A stretch of 64,000 nt of DNA from Wolbachia endosymbiont of Aedes albopictus (GTDB taxonomy: Bacteria; Pseudomonadota; Alphaproteobacteria; Rickettsiales; Anaplasmataceae). Position numbers and translations under genes: made by a program. The notes beneath the pieces are model-generated. The model worked only from the letters and a program-made list of their open reading frames with translations, was not told where the DNA came from and ran no database searches. Positions within the stretch are counted from its first letter, which is position 1, and every line of letters begins with the position of its first letter. The stretch spans positions 496,001 to 560,000 of the forward strand of contig NZ_CP101657.1 in NCBI RefSeq assembly GCF_024804185.1, in the 5' to 3' direction. Positions 38,350-49,409 of this stretch are shown in pieces.

Positions 38350-38820
38350 CCTAAACTACTCGATATCATTCCAGCACTTGACATATAACTGTACAAACAT
38401 TGTGATTTGGGACACTTGAAAGGTGTCATCCCAGTAGCCCTTTTTCCTGTCATCCCAGTGCGTGACACTGGGATCTAAGTATAAAAATATTTGCAAATTA
38501 TGCAATGAACAACAGATTCTTGGGGCATATAATGTCCATGATGAAAATAAGGTAGATCCCAGTGTCACGCACTGGGATGACAGGAAAAAGGGAAATGGAT
38601 AACAGATTCTTGGGGCATATAATGTCCATGATGAAAATAAGGTAGATCCCAGTGTCACGCACTGGGATGACAGGAAAGAGGGAAATGGATAACAGATTCT
38701 TAGAGCATATAATGTCCATGATGAAAATAAGATGGATCCCAGTGTCACGCACTGGGATGACAGGGAAAAAAGGCACTGGGATGACAAAAAAGAGGGCACT
38801 GGAATGACATAATTTACTGT
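38350..38820. repeat. Palindromic block with three 90-bp tandem repeats
   Basis: Unit of 90 bp starting with 'aacagattcttggggcatat' at 38511, 38601 and 38691, each containing 'cccagtgtcacgcactggga'. Unit 3 has a few changes (tagagc). Flanked by further 'gggatgac' arms. It lies in the uppS-frr gap. ORFs drawn here are repeat-derived. Repeat number would be a useful strain marker. Confidence 0.9.
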
Positions 38821-38931
38821 ACAATACTGTGCAATATTGCAACGTTCGTACGGTTGTGTGCCTGCTACCTCCATGGCACCCTTGCATGTAATTTTTTCTT
38901 TTTCACTACAGAAGGTTTCTTTCATATTACC

Positions 38932-39489
38932 TTAGTGATGCAGTATATCCTTTTCTTTGATGGACAATTCACCATCAATCTTTTTTATATTATCATCAGT
39001 AATATTTTGTATTTCCTTCTTAGCACCATGAAAATCATCTTCTGAGATCTCCTTATTTCCTTTCATTTTCTCTATTTCTTCCATAACATCTCTGCGTATA
39101 TTTCTGATGGCAATCCGCGCATTTTCAGAAAACTGATGCAATAATTTTACTAATTTTTCACGGGTTTCTTGTGTTAAGTCCGGAAGAGCTATACGTATGG
39201 TATTGCCCTCAACAATAGGATTTAAATTCAAGTTGGCATTTAATATAGCATTTTTCACTTCACCTACAACATTAATATCCCAAACTTTAATTGATAGGGT
39301 TTTGTTATCTATAACTGAAACGCCTGCAACCTGATTTAACTTTTGATGTCCACCATAGATATTTACAACTATACCATCAAGCAACGATGCGCTAGCTCTA
39401 CCAGTGCGTACGCCTTTAATATCATCATGAAAGGACTGAATAGTTTTTAGCATTCTTTCTTTTGTTTTAGCTTTTATTTCATTTAACAT
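38932..39489 (-). CDS. frr: Ribosome recycling factor
   Basis: 185 residues. Starts MLNEIKAKTKERMLKTIQSF; the conserved GVRTGRASASLLD lies at 27-39, and LPDLTQETREKLVKLLH at 109-125. Splits post-termination ribosomes with EF-G. Directly downstream of pyrH (7-bp gap) in the same unit. Confidence 0.97.
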   Translation of the reverse strand: MLNEIKAKTKERMLKTIQSFHDDIKGVRTGRASASLLDGIVVNIYGGHQKLNQVAGVSVIDNKTLSIKVWDINVVGEVKNAILNANLNLNPIVEGNTIRIALPDLTQETREKLVKLLHQFSENARIAIRNIRRDVMEEIEKMKGNKEISEDDFHGAKKEIQNITDDNIKKIDGELSIKEKDILHH

Positions 39490-39496
39490 AAATTAC

Positions 39497-40231
39497 CTAC
39501 TGTTTACAATCTGAAACTATAGTACAAGTACCTTGACCCTTAATAATATTGACTATTTTTTCTCCCTTCAAAGAAAAAACTATAATTGGAATAGAATTCT
39601 CACGAGCAAGTGAAATTGCTGATGCATCCATAACTTTTAAATCACGAGTCAATAAATCCGTGTAAGAAAGCCTATCATACATTACAGCATCCTCGTTTTT
39701 TTTCGGATCAGCAGAGTATACACCATTTACTTGTGTACCCTTTAGAATAACATCACAATTCATTTCAACAGCACGTAAGGCTGCAGCTGTATCTGTAGTA
39801 AAAAATGGGTTGCCTGTGCCTGCTGCAAAAATTACCACTCTACCTTTTTCTAAATGACGAATAGCTTTCCTTCTTATGTAAGGTTCACATACAGTGGCCA
39901 TGGGTATTGCAGATAATACCCTAGAAGCTACTAAATTTTTTTCTAAAAAGTTTTGTAAAATTAAAGCATTGATTATAGTTGCAAGCATTCCAATATAATC
40001 ACTGCTTGCTCTTTCACAGCCACTTAAAGATGCAGATGCGCCACGAAAGATATTACCACCACCAACAACAATACATACCTGAACTCCAAGCCTGTTAACA
40101 TCAGCTATATCTTTGCATAATTGGCTTATTGTTCCCATATCATGGCCAAAAGACTGTGACCCCATCAAAGCTTCACCAGAGATCTTCAATAACACTCTAG
40201 AGTATTTTACTTTATCTACTAAGGAAGACAT
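39497..40231 (-). CDS. pyrH: Uridylate kinase
   Basis: 244 residues, amino-acid kinase fold: [13 protein letters not shown] (14-26), [41 protein letters not shown]. Phosphorylates UMP. Ten bases after tsf, co-transcribed. Confidence 0.97.
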   Translation of the reverse strand: MSSLVDKVKYSRVLLKISGEALMGSQSFGHDMGTISQLCKDIADVNRLGVQVCIVVGGGNIFRGASASLSGCERASSDYIGMLATIINALILQNFLEKNLVASRVLSAIPMATVCEPYIRRKAIRHLEKGRVVIFAAGTGNPFFTTDTAAALRAVEMNCDVILKGTQVNGVYSADPKKNEDAVMYDRLSYTDLLTRDLKVMDASAISLARENSIPIIVFSLKGEKIVNIIKGQGTCTIVSDCKQ

Positions 40232-40241
40232 TTCTTACCAT

Positions 40242-41102
40242 TTAGTTTGCACTGCCCAAAACAAGTAACTTGTAATCAGATAATTTAATAGCACTCACCC
40301 CGCTTGATTTTATAAAATCAGAAACCTTCATTTTATCATCTTTTATGAATTTTTGTTCTAGTAAAACAACTTCTTCATAGTACTTAGCCATTCGTCCATC
40401 TACTATTTTTTTTGCTACTTCTTCAGGTTTATTTAAGCTCCTTACTTGCTCTTCAATTATAGAACGTTCATTTTTCAACTTCATTTGATCTAAATCATCT
40501 ATAGACAAAGCTTCAGGCTTCATAGCAACTATGTGCATCGCTATTTGTTTTCCAATTTCCTGTAACTTTGCCTTATTACCGGGTGATTGCAATACAACTA
40601 AAGCGCCAGTTTTACCTAAACCACGTACATCACCGTGTACATAACCAGCAATAACTCCATCCTTAGCCTCTAGGTAACAAAGCTTGCTCAACTCTAACTT
40701 TTCACCAAGAACTGATGTAACATTCATAATAGCTTCCTGCACTGTGCCAATGCTTTCATACTTGGCATTTTTTAACTCATCAACGCTAGTGCAGCGTTCT
40801 TGATGAGCAATTGATGCTAAATTTGAAACTAACTCTATAAATTTCTTATTCCTTGCAACAAAGTCGGTTTCGCAATTGAGTTCAACCAATACACCATAAT
40901 TTTCAGTCAAACACATAGCAAAGAGCCCATCTGAAGCTACTCTATCAGATTTTTTGTCAGCTTTAGCAAGACCTATTGTACGCAACTTATCAACGGCTTT
41001 CTTGATGTCACCATCACATTCTTCTAATGCTTTTTTACAGTCACTTAAGCCAAGCCCTGTCCTATCACGTAATTCCCTTATATTATCTGGATTCATCTTC
41101 AT
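40242..41102 (-). CDS. tsf: Elongation factor Ts
   Basis: 286 residues. N-terminal [26 protein letters not shown] is the UBA-like EF-Ts start; [15 protein letters not shown] is the core EF-Tu-contact motif. Exchanges GDP on EF-Tu. Start overlaps the end of rpsB by 20 bp. Confidence 0.97.
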   Translation of the reverse strand: MKMNPDNIRELRDRTGLGLSDCKKALEECDGDIKKAVDKLRTIGLAKADKKSDRVASDGLFAMCLTENYGVLVELNCETDFVARNKKFIELVSNLASIAHQERCTSVDELKNAKYESIGTVQEAIMNVTSVLGEKLELSKLCYLEAKDGVIAGYVHGDVRGLGKTGALVVLQSPGNKAKLQEIGKQIAMHIVAMKPEALSIDDLDQMKLKNERSIIEEQVRSLNKPEEVAKKIVDGRMAKYYEEVVLLEQKFIKDDKMKVSDFIKSSGVSAIKLSDYKLLVLGSAN

Positions 41103-41931
41103 TTGTTACTACCTCCCTTTCTTCTTCTTTGTAAACTTTACTACGTTTCCTTTTAGTTTGCACAATACCATCTTCTTTTTCTTGAATAAACTCATCACCT
41201 TTTATGTTATCAATCTTAACTCCAGATCTTGCTAGACTAGACTCTATTCCAGCTAATATAGAGTCGGTAGCTAATTTACAATAGAGCTCTATTGATTTTC
41301 TTGAGTCATCATTTCCAGGTATTAGATAAGTAATATCATCTGGATCAGAATTAGTATCAAGTATTGCAACTATTGGAATTCCTAACTTTTTAGCCTCCTT
41401 AACCGCAATATGCTCTTTATTAGTATCAATGATGAATAAGATATCAGGAATTGCTCCCATTTCTCTAATACCACCAAGCGCCTTATCAAGCTTTTGCTTT
41501 TTCTTTTCAATGTTTCCCAATTCTTTCTTTGTTAAAATGCTATCCTCGTCATTTAATATTTTCTCATATTGCATCAAGGTTTTTATCGAAGAAGAAACAG
41601 TGCCCCAGTTAGTAAGCATACCACCAAGCCATCGATGATTCACGTAATATTGACCACAACGAATCGCTTCACTTGCAATAATATCAAAAGCTTGAAACTT
41701 TGTACCAACAAATAGAATGCGACCACCTTGAGATGCAACGTCATATAAAGCCTTCATGGCCACCTGTAGCAATGGTAATGTTTTTCGCAAGTCAATTATA
41801 TGTATACGATTTTCTTGATGCACTCCATATATGTATGGAGCCATTTTTGCGTTCCAGCGACTAATTTTGTGACCAAAATGTACACCAGATTCGGCTAAAT
41901 CACGCACAGTGACTTCAGGCAAATTTGTCAT
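41083..41931 (-). CDS. rpsB: 30S ribosomal protein S2
   Basis: 282 residues. [21 protein letters not shown] and [15 protein letters not shown] at the start; [13 protein letters not shown] and [19 protein letters not shown] are S2 signatures. The C-terminal tail ([20 protein letters not shown]) is a charged extension common in Rickettsiales S2. First gene of its operon. Confidence 0.97.
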   Translation of the reverse strand: MTNLPEVTVRDLAESGVHFGHKISRWNAKMAPYIYGVHQENRIHIIDLRKTLPLLQVAMKALYDVASQGGRILFVGTKFQAFDIIASEAIRCGQYYVNHRWLGGMLTNWGTVSSSIKTLMQYEKILNDEDSILTKKELGNIEKKKQKLDKALGGIREMGAIPDILFIIDTNKEHIAVKEAKKLGIPIVAILDTNSDPDDITYLIPGNDDSRKSIELYCKLATDSILAGIESSLARSGVKIDNIKGDEFIQEKEDGIVQTKRKRSKVYKEEEREVVTNEDESR

Positions 41932-42122
41932 ATATCATTCCTCCAAATAGTTTATCTTCCATGGCATAACCCTAATGGGACTACTTGTACAAGCCATGTG
42001 TGAAATTAAATTATTTACATAGTAATAGAAAAGACAGCAAAGCGCAAAGAAAAAATATTGACAAAGGGCAACATGTTTATTAGCTTTAAAGTCGAAGCCC
42101 GAAAGCGCTAAAAAGAAATTAG

Positions 42123-42199
42123 GGGGGTGTAGCTCAGTTGGTTAGAGCGCATGCCTGTCACGCATGAGGTCGTGAGTTCAAGTCTCATCACTCCCGCCA
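42123..42199 (+). tRNA. tRNA-Asp (GTC)
   Basis: 77 bases including an encoded CCA: acceptor GGGGGTG with CACTCCC, D-arm AGCTCAGTTGGTTAGAGC, anticodon GTC in CCTGTCACG, TTCAAGTC loop. Lies alone between rpsB and yajC. Confidence 0.97.
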
Positions 42200-42330
42200 T
42201 ACTGATTTTAGAATAATCTAAAATCCGCAATATTATTGTCGGTATTTAGAAACGTTTTCACCAGACTTGACATAGCATGGTATTGTAATTATAAATAGAT
42301 TTTTTTTATCATTAACAATTAGGATTAAAT

Positions 42331-42777
42331 ATGCTCATTTCTGAAGTTTTTGCAGCAGATGCAACTAGCAATGTATCAAGTATCGGCGCATCTTTTGCTA
42401 GTTTTATTCCATTGATTTTAATATCTGCAGTAATTTATTTTCTCATTATTCGCCCACAACAAAAAAAACTAAAAGAACATAGAAAGATGATAGATCAAAT
42501 AAAACGTGGTGATACAGTCATTACTTCTGGCGGGATAATAGGTGAAGTTAATAAAGTTGATGAGGCAAATGCACAATTTATAATAGAAATAGCACCAAAA
42601 GTTGAGGTGAAAGTCCTAAAGTCCGCTATATCTGAAGTTTTAAACAAAGAAACTCAAAAAGTGGCAGCTAAACCAATTGAAAAAGGCAAAATCGAAAAGA
42701 GTGATAAAAAGAATAAAAATCAACCACCAGAGGAAAGTAAAAAGGGAAAAGATGATAAAGGCAAAAATGCTGCATAA
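42331..42777 (+). CDS. yajC: Sec translocon accessory protein YajC
   Basis: 148 residues. One membrane helix (SFIPLILISAVIYFLIIRP), then the family sequence RPQQKKLKEHRKMIDQIKRG and VITSGGIIGEV, followed by a lysine-rich tail (residues 110-148) longer than in E. coli. Works with SecDF. 32 bp before glmS. Confidence 0.93.
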   Translation: MLISEVFAADATSNVSSIGASFASFIPLILISAVIYFLIIRPQQKKLKEHRKMIDQIKRGDTVITSGGIIGEVNKVDEANAQFIIEIAPKVEVKVLKSAISEVLNKETQKVAAKPIEKGKIEKSDKKNKNQPPEESKKGKDDKGKNAA

Positions 42778-42809
42778 CTTTAAAAGAAAGTTCATTTGGT
42801 GATCCATTT

Positions 42810-44621
42810 GTGTGCGGAATATTTGGTGTAGTAAGTAGCGGTGATTCAGTAATACCAACTTTACTAACTGGGTTGCAAAAATTGGAATATAGGGGATATG
42901 ATTCCTCAGGTATAGCAATCATAAATAACGAAGGCGAGATAGAAGTCAAAAAATCAGAAGGTAAAGTTAAAAGATTGTATGAAGTTGTTGATGAAAGCAA
43001 GATGTCTCACAGTACAGTTGGTATAGCACATACTCGCTGGGCTACACATGGAGTTCCAGGCCTTAAAAATGCTCATCCCATTCATACAAATAATGTTGTT
43101 GTTGCTCATAACGGCATAATTGAGAATTACAATCTGCTAAAAAAGGGTCTAGAAGAAAGGGGAATGTTATTCCATACTGATACTGACACAGAGATTATAC
43201 CAAATATGCTAACCTTATATCTTGATGAAGGATTGTCGCCAGTTGATTCTCTATTTAAGTGTTTAAACAACTTACATGGCTCATTTGCCTTGGTCTTATT
43301 ATTTGCAGAATATCCAGATGCCTTATTTGTTGCGAAGAGAAATTTGCCTTTAGCAATAGGCTATAACTGTAACACAGTGTTTGCTGCATCTGACTCTAAT
43401 GCTTTAAGTGCATTTGTGGAAAGAATATCGTATTTGGAAGATGGTGACATTGCAGTGATAAAATCTAGTGGAGTTAGTATATACAACAATGGTACACAAG
43501 TTAAACGCAGTATAGAAAATAGTAGTCCAAGTGATTTTCTAATTAGCAAAAATGGGTATCCTAGCTTCATGTTAAAAGAGATTTTTGAGCAACCGCGTGC
43601 ATTAAACAAAACAATAAATCAATTTTACAAGCAATATAAAGAGGTCAACAAAAAACTGTTTTCTGAGCTGAGTTACATTACTATAGTTGGATGTGGGTCA
43701 TCTTATTTTGCTGGGCTAATAGCAAAGTATTGGCTGGAAAGTGTCGCTCAAGTTCGAGTATATCTAGAAATCTCATCAGAATTTAGGTATAGCAACGTCA
43801 AGCTAGAAGAAGGCAGCATTGGGTTATTCATTTCTCAATCTGGCGAAACTGCAGATACCATAGAAGCGCTGCGTTATGCGAAATCACAGAAGCAAACAAT
43901 CATTAGTATAACTAACACATTTAACAGCAGTATCGAAAAGATCTCAGATATTGTGTTACATACTCTTGCTGGGCCAGAAATTGGTGTTGCCTCAACAAAA
44001 ACCTTTTCTGCGCAACTTGCAACTTTAGCATGCTTTGCCGTGGAGCTTGGAAAAATAAAAGGTATACTGGGTGGAGAGAAAATAAAGCAGCTAAGCAGTG
44101 CTATCAATTCTATTCCCGAGTATGTTGAGCAAGTTTTGAATGTGATGAAAATACAACATATATCAGGCAGCATATTAGAACACAATAACGTTATTTTAAT
44201 CGGCAGAGGAAGTTCATACGGAGTTGCAATGGAAGGCGCATTAAAGATAAAAGAGCTTTCATACATTAATACCATTGGTATTGCAGCAGGAGAAACGAAG
44301 CATGGTTCTATTGCTTTAATAGATTCTACTGTGCTTGTTATAGCAATTATCCCTTATGATAGTTTATTCTTTAAAACGCTATCTAATATACAAGAGGTTA
44401 TTGCAAGAAAAGGCAAAGTAATTGCCTTCAGCGATAAGCAAGGAGCGCCATTCCTAAGGGGAGTTTGCGCAGATGTGATGCAACTTCCAGACACTGATAA
44501 TTTTATCTCTCCAATCATCTACAGTGTTGCTATGCAATTCCTTGCTTACTTTACTGCAGCAAAAAAAGGATTAGATGCCGATTGTCCAAGAAATTTAGCT
44601 AAGTCTGTCACGGTTGAGTAG
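42810..44621 (+). CDS. glmS: Glutamine--fructose-6-phosphate aminotransferase
   Basis: 603 residues from a GTG start at 42810, required because the nucleophile cysteine must follow the initiator (MCGIFGVVSS). N-terminal class II amidotransferase with GIAHTRWATHG and DTEIIPN; C-terminal two SIS domains with GCGSSYFAG and SQSGETADTIEAL. Makes glucosamine-6-phosphate for UDP-GlcNAc and hence MurB substrate. No glmS ribozyme-like region is evident upstream. Confidence 0.96.
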   Translation: MCGIFGVVSSGDSVIPTLLTGLQKLEYRGYDSSGIAIINNEGEIEVKKSEGKVKRLYEVVDESKMSHSTVGIAHTRWATHGVPGLKNAHPIHTNNVVVAHNGIIENYNLLKKGLEERGMLFHTDTDTEIIPNMLTLYLDEGLSPVDSLFKCLNNLHGSFALVLLFAEYPDALFVAKRNLPLAIGYNCNTVFAASDSNALSAFVERISYLEDGDIAVIKSSGVSIYNNGTQVKRSIENSSPSDFLISKNGYPSFMLKEIFEQPRALNKTINQFYKQYKEVNKKLFSELSYITIVGCGSSYFAGLIAKYWLESVAQVRVYLEISSEFRYSNVKLEEGSIGLFISQSGETADTIEALRYAKSQKQTIISITNTFNSSIEKISDIVLHTLAGPEIGVASTKTFSAQLATLACFAVELGKIKGILGGEKIKQLSSAINSIPEYVEQVLNVMKIQHISGSILEHNNVILIGRGSSYGVAMEGALKIKELSYINTIGIAAGETKHGSIALIDSTVLVIAIIPYDSLFFKTLSNIQEVIARKGKVIAFSDKQGAPFLRGVCADVMQLPDTDNFISPIIYSVAMQFLAYFTAAKKGLDADCPRNLAKSVTVE

Positions 44622-44977
44622 TCCATTTAAAGTTAAAGCTAGACTTCTAATTAAGGTACTCAATGGCATCAACTTAAGGAAAAATGTCTGCGGTTGTGTG
44701 TAAAATTTCTCTCTAAATTTTTTCGCATTAAATTACCCAAAAGCTGCAATAAACAGCACTTTTGTTTCTGTTTTATTTCAACAAAGAAGTCTAAAATGTA
44801 TCCTTTTTAGGTGAAACATGCAAAAAGGAAAAAATCTTATTTTACAAATTAAAAATACAATATACTCGAAAACTTTTCAGAAGATCCATTGTGTTGGAAA
44901 AAAAAGTTTCACATGCACAAGAAAACTTCCTTTTACGACAGTTCCTGCATAACCAATAACGAACTTTTATTGGGAAT

Positions 44978-45080
44978 AGGCGAAAAAACTTACTTGACAA
45001 ACTCCGCCAGTTCTCTTATCATGATAGTGAAGGTATTCAGTTATCTTCATCTGTGCAGATTAAACAGCAAGAGACCCGTG
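44978..45080 (+). repeat. Promoter-bearing dispersed repeat, copy D
   Basis: TTGACA at 44994-44999, 17-bp spacer, TATCAT at 45017-45022, then about 60 bases matching copy C ('gaaggtattcagttatcttc'...). Diverges after 'aaacagcaaga'. The 350 bases before it, back to glmS, show no gene; they contain an inverted pair 'gtgaaacatgc'/'tttcacatgc'. Confidence 0.65.
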
Positions 45081-45320
45081 CTTGAATGTTAAACAAAATA
45101 CCATAGAATTCAAAAAGACAATTCCTAGAAAATTTCTACATCCAAAAAAAGGCAAGTCATGCTAATGCTGTTTGAATAAACTAATGTAAGAGATAAGCTG
45201 GATACAAGAAAAATATTCTAGACGGCAACACATAGCTGATCTAAAGAAGATACCAAAGTTATGGATGCGGTATTTCAACTACTACAACTAAATCAATAAA
45301 TCTTAATAGGGGAAAACATT

Positions 45321-45716
45321 ATGGAAATGTCAAAACTGACATTAGTATGTGATATATATGAGTTAACAAATAAAGATAGAAAGAATATTCAAAAGCTAGC
45401 AAGAGAAATAGAGGAAGGGAGAGGTGTTGCAGAAAAATTTAGAAGTAGAATATTCAAAAAGTCCAGCTATAACGCAAGCACGATTCTCTTAGCGAAAATA
45501 GCTTACAAATATCAGGGTAGAGAGGAGACACTTGGTAGACCAACTGACTCCAAGACGAACAGTTTTCATGCTAATAGGTTTTTGTTGCTGGAAATGGTTG
45601 CATCGTTTAAATTTATTAATGTTATATACTACCAAATTAATAGCTGCTCATTTAAGAACCTCATTCAACTTTACCTAACTCGACACATATACTTTTTGAA
45701 ACATTGCTGCAAGTAG
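45321..45716 (+). CDS. Short hypothetical ORF downstream of cidB
   Basis: 131 residues preceded by 'taggggaaaac'. Residues 1-75 are charged and helical (LTNKDRKNIQKLAREIEEGR); the remaining part looks like random hydrophobic/aromatic translation, so the 3' end may be a decayed fusion. I recognise no family. It converges on cidB with a 99-bp gap. Could be the stub of a longer gene cut when the island formed. Confidence 0.35.
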   Translation: MEMSKLTLVCDIYELTNKDRKNIQKLAREIEEGRGVAEKFRSRIFKKSSYNASTILLAKIAYKYQGREETLGRPTDSKTNSFHANRFLLLEMVASFKFINVIYYQINSCSFKNLIQLYLTRHIYFLKHCCK

Positions 45717-45815
45717 AAAAAAACAGGTTACCCACCTTAACTTCTTTAAATTTGTTTACAATCTCTACTTGACGCATAAGGTTTTTGTTACACTCCTTTC
45801 ATCCACCGATTACCT

Positions 45816-48800
45816 CTACCTACTGCCTCTACCATTGCTACAATCATAAACTCTATTCACTCCATCAATTTCATCCAATGCAGATTGTGGACCAAAATCA
45901 ATTGATATCACTCTTTCTCCGCCTAATTGTAATGCTCCCCCACCTCCACGCTGTGGATATTGGAGTTCTAAAAATTGTAATAGTAATGGATCAATTTCAT
46001 GTTGAATTCCTGGATGATCTTGAATCAATCTACCCCTAGGAGAAGATAGAGGATCATTTTGGAATAATTGTGAAATATTTCTTCTCCGATTTTTAAAGTA
46101 TTGTTCATTTCTTTGAGATTGTCTAGCGTCATTTCCAATGCCTGCACTAAGAAGACCATGTATATAACCTATAATACCTTCACCTTTTTCTCCAAAGTTA
46201 TTATTTCCCTGTAAAGCTTGATCAATAGCTTGGTTAATATCCCTAGCGTTTTCGTATGCCCATATGCCACAATTATGGTCATCTGTTTGCTGATGAACAG
46301 AAACATTATGGACATTATCATCGTTAATATCACATTCTCTTAAAGCTCCTCGAATATTATTGTCAATACCACTATCTGGACCAAGTGAATCAGCATAATA
46401 CCCATAATAATTTCCATTTTGGTGGACAATAACTAATGTAACCCAATGACGATTACCTACATTAATAATAGCAATTAATCTATCTTTTTCATCCGAATCT
46501 ACTTTTTGTTTAAAGTTATCTATGTGACTACTTAATAAGCCCCTACCTGTTAGGTCATTTTGATTTTCATCAACTCCTACTGAAGTTATTGCAAAATCAT
46601 GACGATCATTAGTTGGATTAGATCGATCATCATGGAAAGTATATTGTCGTGCAGCGAAAAACATGTCATGAGTTTGTAGCCAATAACGAAAATTTTGATT
46701 TTCTGTTGCAAAGTCTAGTGCAAGTAGATTATGCACATCTTCTATTTCACGAGCGTTGTTTCTACGAAGGATAGCGTTTATTTGGTGTAATATTTCTTGT
46801 GCTGTAAGTGTTTCATCTGTACCAAACCTTAATCTCCTTATGATCCGTTCTTTATTGCCTTCAAGATAACGAACCGCAACCCATCGATTATTACCTAGGT
46901 CAAGTAATGGAATCGAGGATTGTTTTTGATTGCCTTGAAAATAATCTATTAATCTCTTCCTGGTTATATCTGATAATAATTCTTCTGGCGGATTTTCATC
47001 AATAACACTTTCAGGTCCCACTAATATTCCTGGTCTTGAGTCACGACCACCACGATCAAGTCTATGTACATACTCTTCTCTTCCTATTCCTTCTGGAATA
47101 GATATCAGACCTTCTACTCTCCCTGCACCTGCATTAAATACAGCAGAAGATAAAACCACCTCATTTCCAGGAGTAATAGGCAAATATCCCCTTTGCTTGT
47201 TCATAAGTTCTTTTATTCGATCTTTTGCGTTATTCTCCTTTTGTGCTACTTCTTCTGCATTATCAGCAAATCCTAATACATATACAATCGGATGAGTATC
47301 TGCTGTAGGTTGTCTTAATAATAAAAGGTCTAATCTCTGTTCTGTAATTCTTGTGAGTATTACCCTTTCTCCTTCTTCTTCCTGACCCCTTTTCAAACTA
47401 TATGTTTGACCAACTTTATAAATAGCAAACACTTTATCAGGATCGTCACTAGCATAAAATACACCATGTAACATAGACCTAAACTTGTCATTGCTATCTA
47501 CATCTATTATTGCATCACCGTTCATATTCTCTGGCATTAATACTCTAGAAATAGCCATCAGTAATACTCTATGCTGATCTCTATTTTGCCAGCCATTATT
47601 CATAACTTGATTCAAAGCATTATGTACATTTTCAGCATTAGGCACTTGTATAAGATCACCAGCAAGAAAATTATTTGCATTTTGGTAATCGTGATATAAA
47701 CCAAGGTCATTTGGTTGATCAATATCTAGCTCAAATTGGTCATTAAGTATGCATGAAACTTCCCATACATGAACATTATTTCCATTAATATTAAGATTTT
47801 CTAAATTGATTGCTCCTTGTTGTTGCACATTGTAAGCTCTAACGTCAAGTATGACTATAGGCAAACCTTGAACATGAAAGACCATAGTTAAACATCTTCT
47901 TAAATCTGGATCATCATATCTGAATATGTGTTTTGTTGCCTGCAACCTACTTCTTTTTCCATTCCTTTGTATTGGTATATACCCATTATCAAAAGCACTA
48001 CTCCCAAAAGCAAAACCAGTTATACAATCAAATATTCTATTATAATTCTCTGCATTCCTTGGTATTTCACCAGGAAGATGTTGAAGTAAGAAATCTCTAA
48101 TATTCTCTCCAACCTCTTCATCTTCTATATACTCAAACAATCTTTGTACTAAAGGAAATCTATTCTCTAAAAACTCTACTGTATCAACACTAAAAGGATC
48201 TATATTTAGATTAAAATTTAATCCAATACAAACAGCATTTCTTGATTCAGTATGAATAGATATAAATGAAGAAGCATGTAATCTTTTAGCATCACCTCTA
48301 GCGCGGTTTAATGCAATATCAGACGATGTCCTCCATCTAGTAACATTAATAACGATAGGAATGTTTTCTCTCTCTGCCTGATGACGTACAAGAAAAGCAA
48401 CATATGAATTTCCAGGAGACAAGTCAAGGTCAATATCTATTGTGTAGAGATGACTAAAATTTGCTAACAAACCTAAGAAAAATCCGTGACTCTCAAACTT
48501 TTGATTGCGATTTTGAATGTCATTTTGTAGGCTGCCTAGGTAATTACGATAGATTCGAGTTATGTATGGCAAAATTCCTTCATTTATTCCACGTTCTACA
48601 TTTATTCTTTGGTTACTTGCTAGCACTTCCATAAAATTGAAAATCCCTTGCTGACCTGGTGCAACTTGCACAAAATTGACCAAATGACCAAGCTGTACTC
48701 TCTGATCTTGATTGAGTCGTATACTTCCTATTTCCTTAACTGTCAACACACTGCGTGGCGCAGGCGCATTAATTCCCCTAAGCCTATTGCGTTCTATATG

Positions 48801-49355
48801 CCTCAGAAGGCTAATCTCAGACGCTGAATATTTAGCAAATCTATCTCTACCTTGAGAATCTTTTTCACGAATCACCTCGAATACTGTTGCAATCGCCTCT
48901 CCCTGACTCTTACCCTTTCCATGCATGCATACTTTGTATTGCTCAAAATTTAGGTCTTCTTCCCTTAAATTTGGATTTTGCCGTATAATTTCTTGTACTA
49001 GAGAATCTCTCTCCCTTGTACTGAACCTCAACCCATCACTATTAGGACGATCAGAAATGCTGTAACACCTGACAACTTGCTGTCCGTCACGATAAACAGC
49101 AACTTTTAGGTTTCCTGTATTTCTATTTCTACCACCTGTATCAATACCATGATTATCAAAACGAAAATAGACTTTCTCATCTGTATTCAAAATGCCTGCA
49201 TCATGAGCAGTAGCAAACATACTAAAAAAGAATACAGGAAGAAAACGACCTGCATTCACATAATGCAAGAAAGATGGACATTGATCTAAAAAGGATTCAA
49301 ACTCTTGTCTAAAACCATCAAGATCTCCATCCACTAAACTTCTTACTAAAGACAC
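45816..49355 (-). CDS. cidB: Cytoplasmic incompatibility factor CidB (CifB type I), Ulp1-type deubiquitinase
   Basis: 1179 residues from a GTG at 49355 with 'agaggtg' just upstream. The first roughly 900 residues match CifB organisation, with two degenerate PD-(D/E)XK-like modules (e.g. VINVTRWRTSSDIALNRARG). The C-terminal Ulp1 cysteine protease has H970 (NRHWVTLV), D989 (YADSLGP), Q1023 and C1029 (DDHNCGIWAYENA). In wPip CidB, the equivalent cysteine cleaves ubiquitin chains and is needed for sperm-mediated embryo death unless CidA rescues it. Length agrees with type I CifB (about 1170). No internal stop is seen. It lies 54 bp after cidA. C-terminal 30 residues after VISIDFGPQS may carry the secretion signal (inference). 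Confidence 0.95.
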   Translation of the reverse strand: MSLVRSLVDGDLDGFRQEFESFLDQCPSFLHYVNAGRFLPVFFFSMFATAHDAGILNTDEKVYFRFDNHGIDTGGRNRNTGNLKVAVYRDGQQVVRCYSISDRPNSDGLRFSTRERDSLVQEIIRQNPNLREEDLNFEQYKVCMHGKGKSQGEAIATVFEVIREKDSQGRDRFAKYSASEISLLRHIERNRLRGINAPAPRSVLTVKEIGSIRLNQDQRVQLGHLVNFVQVAPGQQGIFNFMEVLASNQRINVERGINEGILPYITRIYRNYLGSLQNDIQNRNQKFESHGFFLGLLANFSHLYTIDIDLDLSPGNSYVAFLVRHQAERENIPIVINVTRWRTSSDIALNRARGDAKRLHASSFISIHTESRNAVCIGLNFNLNIDPFSVDTVEFLENRFPLVQRLFEYIEDEEVGENIRDFLLQHLPGEIPRNAENYNRIFDCITGFAFGSSAFDNGYIPIQRNGKRSRLQATKHIFRYDDPDLRRCLTMVFHVQGLPIVILDVRAYNVQQQGAINLENLNINGNNVHVWEVSCILNDQFELDIDQPNDLGLYHDYQNANNFLAGDLIQVPNAENVHNALNQVMNNGWQNRDQHRVLLMAISRVLMPENMNGDAIIDVDSNDKFRSMLHGVFYASDDPDKVFAIYKVGQTYSLKRGQEEEGERVILTRITEQRLDLLLLRQPTADTHPIVYVLGFADNAEEVAQKENNAKDRIKELMNKQRGYLPITPGNEVVLSSAVFNAGAGRVEGLISIPEGIGREEYVHRLDRGGRDSRPGILVGPESVIDENPPEELLSDITRKRLIDYFQGNQKQSSIPLLDLGNNRWVAVRYLEGNKERIIRRLRFGTDETLTAQEILHQINAILRRNNAREIEDVHNLLALDFATENQNFRYWLQTHDMFFAARQYTFHDDRSNPTNDRHDFAITSVGVDENQNDLTGRGLLSSHIDNFKQKVDSDEKDRLIAIINVGNRHWVTLVIVHQNGNYYGYYADSLGPDSGIDNNIRGALRECDINDDNVHNVSVHQQTDDHNCGIWAYENARDINQAIDQALQGNNNFGEKGEGIIGYIHGLLSAGIGNDARQSQRNEQYFKNRRRNISQLFQNDPLSSPRGRLIQDHPGIQHEIDPLLLQFLELQYPQRGGGGALQLGGERVISIDFGPQSALDEIDGVNRVYDCSNGRGSR

Positions 49356-49409
49356 AAAGCACCTCTCTATTTGCTAAGACCAGAAAAACCACTTACATTA
49401 ATGAGTAGA

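Noticed and set aside
38356-38925. Two long overlapping minus-strand ORFs with repeated [12 protein letters not shown] or IPVRDTGI motifs
   Set aside because: They are translations of the 90-bp tandem repeats.
42600-42815. A glmS ribozyme or riboswitch before glmS
   Set aside because: Only 32 bp separates yajC and glmS, too short for it, and no suitable sequence is visible.
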